Of a stretch of 8,357 nt of DNA, positions 6,423 to 8,357 are shown piece after piece; position 1 is the first letter of the stretch; every line of letters begins with the position of its first letter. The notes beneath the pieces were generated by a model that did not search any database, was not told the DNA's origin, and saw only the letters and a program-made list of their open reading frames with translations. Made by a program: the position numbers and the translations under genes. The DNA is from Lachnospiraceae bacterium (GTDB lineage: Bacteria; Bacillota_A; Clostridia; Lachnospirales; Lachnospiraceae), in the NCBI GenBank assembly GCA_017553965.1, contig JAFZJK010000222.1:1-8357 (forward strand), written 5' to 3'.

Positions 6423-6435
6423 AGGAGGGTATTTT

Positions 6436-8031
6436 ATGGCAATGATGGAAAGGCCCGTTGTCACAACTTTTGATGACGGCGGAAAGTATTGGGAGCATGA
6501 ATTTGAAAAGTTTTATCTGAAGGTATTCGTACCCAAAACCGATATTGACGGGGAAGTAGTTAATTACAGCTTCAGAGCTCCTCTGTTACTGGTATTTGAG
6601 GAGAACAGAAAGTCCATGGAGGAAGCTGTTAAGTTCGCAAAAGAGAGCGGTCTTGCAGATATAGCTTCCAAGGTTGATTCAAGTGTGCTCTTTGTTTATC
6701 CCACATGTGAAGGTGCATGGAAGAATGCGGATGAGAGCCTTTATGTATCACTTATCAGCGAGATAAAGATGAATCCTTATTACAAGGACGGTATTATAGA
6801 GATCACAGATTTCTTTACAAGAGAGTTCAAGGGCTTCTTTGTAAAGGGTGCTATATTCAGAGCAGATATCTACAGCTACGGTGCATCGGCTGATTATGTA
6901 GCAAAGAACCTTATCAAGACTCTTCAGGGCGAGTATCTCTGGGGACCCGGAGAGATCACTCCCGCTTGTCTTTCTATGGAAGGCTTAAGCGTTACACCCG
7001 TAGTTGAGCGTAAGGATATAGGAATCTTAAGCGTTGGCAACAGTGCTGAGATCAACACTGCATTTGACGGATGCCAGAACCTGCTTATCAAGGACAGCGC
7101 AGATTACAAGGCTGATTTTAAGGCATTTGTACGTCAGTTCAAGATGTGGTGCGGAAACATGGAGATCGAGCCTGATTTTGAAGCACTTGATATGACAGAA
7201 GAAGCAGGTTATACTCTGGTTCAGACATCACCCGATAACCGTGGCAGATATAAGGACGCAAAAGAACATAAAGTAGGATATTTTGCATACTATAATAACG
7301 ATCTGTTTGATAAGGGACCTGTTCCGCTTCTTATCGGATTCCACGGCGGCGGAGACTCCACCATGTACCTTACATTTGTATCGGGCTGGTGGGAGATAGC
7401 TCACAAATACGGATTCCTTTATGTAGCTATAGAGAATCATCAGGATGTTACAGCTACCGAAGTTATAGAGGTACTTAACGACCTTAAGAAGAAGTATAAG
7501 ATCGATGAGCACCGCGTTTACTGTTCAGGTTTCTCAATGGGAAGCGGCAAGACCTGGGATATGTATCAGGAGTATCCGGAAGTTTTTGCAGGCATGGCTC
7601 CCCAGTGTGCACTGTTCCCTGTAAGAAACAATCCTTTCGGAAAGGATCTGGGCGACAAGCTCAATACTACAGTACCTGTACCGCTTTTCTATGCAGGCGG
7701 AGAGAAGTCACATTTACCCGAGCTTCCTTTCCAGGCTGAGACAGGTATCGAGAGAATACAGTATGCAGCCGAGACCAATAAGTTAAAGAAGAAATTTGAT
7801 ATTAAGTTTGCAGACAAGGATAACTGGGAGAACAAGATATACGGTATCCCCGGTGACCGCGTAGAGGTAGTACATGATGACTCACGTGGTGCAAACCTCA
7901 CTATCAATTATTACGACAGCGAAGACGGTGTATGCCGTACCGCATTCGCCAGCATCGATAATCAGGTACATGAGTGCCGCCAGCATACTAACGAGCAGGC
8001 TTGGAAATTCATATCACAGTTCACCAGATAA
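6436..8031 (+). CDS. alpha/beta hydrolase (PHB depolymerase/esterase-like) with an extra N-terminal half
   Basis: The protein has 531 residues. The C-terminal half (about 270-531) is a recognisable alpha/beta hydrolase. It has the oxyanion-hole motif GFHGGGDS (301-308) and the nucleophile elbow GFSMGSG (365-371, Ser367), and it ends with candidate catalytic histidines His512 and His517 in VHECRQH. The acid of the triad is not obvious; it may lie near FYAGGEKSH. The style resembles the esterase/PHB depolymerase (COG3509-like) group, so ester cleavage, perhaps on plant-polymer or acyl substrates, is inferred. No signal peptide is visible, so it should act in the cytoplasm. The N-terminal half (about 1-260) contains VLFVYPTCEGAW (about 83-94) and IYSYGASAD (145-153), which look like a degenerate second hydrolase fold with Ser147 at the elbow. 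AGGAGGG (6423-6429) lies 6 bases before the ATG. Confidence 0.78.
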   Translation: MAMMERPVVTTFDDGGKYWEHEFEKFYLKVFVPKTDIDGEVVNYSFRAPLLLVFEENRKSMEEAVKFAKESGLADIASKVDSSVLFVYPTCEGAWKNADESLYVSLISEIKMNPYYKDGIIEITDFFTREFKGFFVKGAIFRADIYSYGASADYVAKNLIKTLQGEYLWGPGEITPACLSMEGLSVTPVVERKDIGILSVGNSAEINTAFDGCQNLLIKDSADYKADFKAFVRQFKMWCGNMEIEPDFEALDMTEEAGYTLVQTSPDNRGRYKDAKEHKVGYFAYYNNDLFDKGPVPLLIGFHGGGDSTMYLTFVSGWWEIAHKYGFLYVAIENHQDVTATEVIEVLNDLKKKYKIDEHRVYCSGFSMGSGKTWDMYQEYPEVFAGMAPQCALFPVRNNPFGKDLGDKLNTTVPVPLFYAGGEKSHLPELPFQAETGIERIQYAAETNKLKKKFDIKFADKDNWENKIYGIPGDRVEVVHDDSRGANLTINYYDSEDGVCRTAFASIDNQVHECRQHTNEQAWKFISQFTR

Positions 8032-8037
8032 AAGAAT

Positions 8038-8074
8038 GGGGCTGTCGTACTAACGTACGGCGGCCCCTAATTTT
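8038..8074 (+). terminator. intrinsic terminator after the hydrolase gene
   Basis: GGGGC (8038-8042) pairs with GCCCC (8063-8067), and GTCGTAC pairs with GTACGGC inside it. With two G-U pairs this makes a continuous 13-bp stem around a TAAC loop. The following TAATTTTAT is only a modest T run. It lies 6 bases after the stop codon, in the expected place for a terminator. Confidence 0.82.
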
Positions 8075-8095
8075 ATAAGAAAAACCATAAGCCCG

Positions 8096-8124
8096 TTGTA
8101 AGATGGTAAGCATTATGCTATACT
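8096..8124 (+). promoter_or_regulatory. extended -10 promoter for the gene at the right edge
   Basis: TTGTAA (8096-8101) and TATACT (8119-8124) are separated by 17 bases, and TGC directly before the -10 makes it an extended -10 element. It follows the hydrolase terminator and would give a leader of about 33 bases before the ATG at 8165. Confidence 0.68.
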
Positions 8125-8164
8125 TTTTTTATCACTTATAATAATGATTGGGGAGTGGGGATTT

Positions 8165-8357
8165 ATGTGGCTACATAAGAATAAGCCGGTACATTATGGA
8201 GAAGATATTAAGTTTGATCCTGACAAGCAGTATGCTGTTATCCGCAGCTCCATCTGCACAGGTGAGAAAGTTGCCGGGTTTAAGAGTAAGGAAGACGGTC
8301 ATTTCACAGAGGTTATGCTGATACGCTCTTATGAAGATGAACTGCGTTTCAAAAAAA
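8165..8357 (+). CDS. small conserved protein of unknown function (partial, 3' end beyond the window)
   Basis: The first 64 codons run to the right edge without a stop. The protein begins MWLHKNKPVHYGEDIKFDPD and contains YAVIRSSICTGEKVAGFK (23-40), then FTEVMLIRSYEDELRFKK. There is no signal peptide or membrane segment in the visible part. I recall short clostridial proteins with a similar SICTGE...AGF...EVMLI layout that carry inconsistent database names, so I leave the product unknown. The single cysteine (Cys31) follows a Ser-Ile pair in the most distinctive part. GGGGAG (8150-8155) and a second G run (8157-8160) precede the ATG; the Shine-Dalgarno is less canonical than those of its neighbours. 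A terminator and an extended -10 promoter upstream show that it begins a new transcript. Confidence 0.7.
   Translation, partial: MWLHKNKPVHYGEDIKFDPDKQYAVIRSSICTGEKVAGFKSKEDGHFTEVMLIRSYEDELRFKK

Noticed and set aside
6406..6429. CcpA catabolite-responsive (cre) site around the AAAACGTTTT palindrome
   Set aside because: The CG core and A/T arms fit, but the outer TG...CA bases of the consensus are missing, so it cannot be called.

Overview
The window looks like a piece of a Firmicutes chromosome, most likely a Clostridia/Lachnospiraceae relative (Butyrivibrio- or Roseburia-like). The signs are strong AGGAGG-type ribosome binding sites, sigma-A-like promoters, moderate-to-low GC, and protein families and sequence styles common in that group: CheX, a DUF1294 protein, zinc-ribbon/Q-P-rich membrane proteins, and secreted proteins ending in an FnIII-like domain. 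The taxon is inferred from style, not from a marker gene.

Layout. Positions 1-440 (minus strand) hold nearly all of a cheX chemotaxis phosphatase gene, cut by the left edge. A divergent intergenic region of about 200 bp separates it from a well-promoted phosphoglucomutase/phosphomannomutase gene (650-2383) that ends in a clean intrinsic terminator (2397-2425). Four closely spaced plus-strand genes follow: a small Dabb-domain protein (2477-2779), a DUF1294 membrane protein (2841-3137), a secreted protein with two 173-residue-period repeats and an FnIII-like tail (3162-4586), and a membrane protein with a zinc ribbon at each end (4607-5455). No clear promoter or terminator lies between these four, so they may be co-transcribed, but their functions do not form an obvious pathway.

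A separately promoted left-handed beta-helix protein related to the acetyltransferase half of GlmU follows (5556-6239). Next comes a 196-bp intergenic stretch with an extended -10 promoter, a terminator-like hairpin downstream of it, and a palindrome beside the ribosome binding site. This leads into a 531-residue alpha/beta hydrolase (6436-8031) that appears to carry two hydrolase-like halves, the first degenerate. A terminator hairpin (8038-8074) and a strong extended -10 promoter (8096-8124) precede the first 64 codons of a small conserved protein that runs off the right edge.

Overall this is mostly ordinary chromosomal housekeeping and accessory gene content. I see no mobile element, CRISPR array, tRNA, rRNA or toxin-antitoxin pair. 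The items most worth a second look are the leader of the hydrolase gene, the two-halved hydrolase itself, and the tandem-repeat surface protein.
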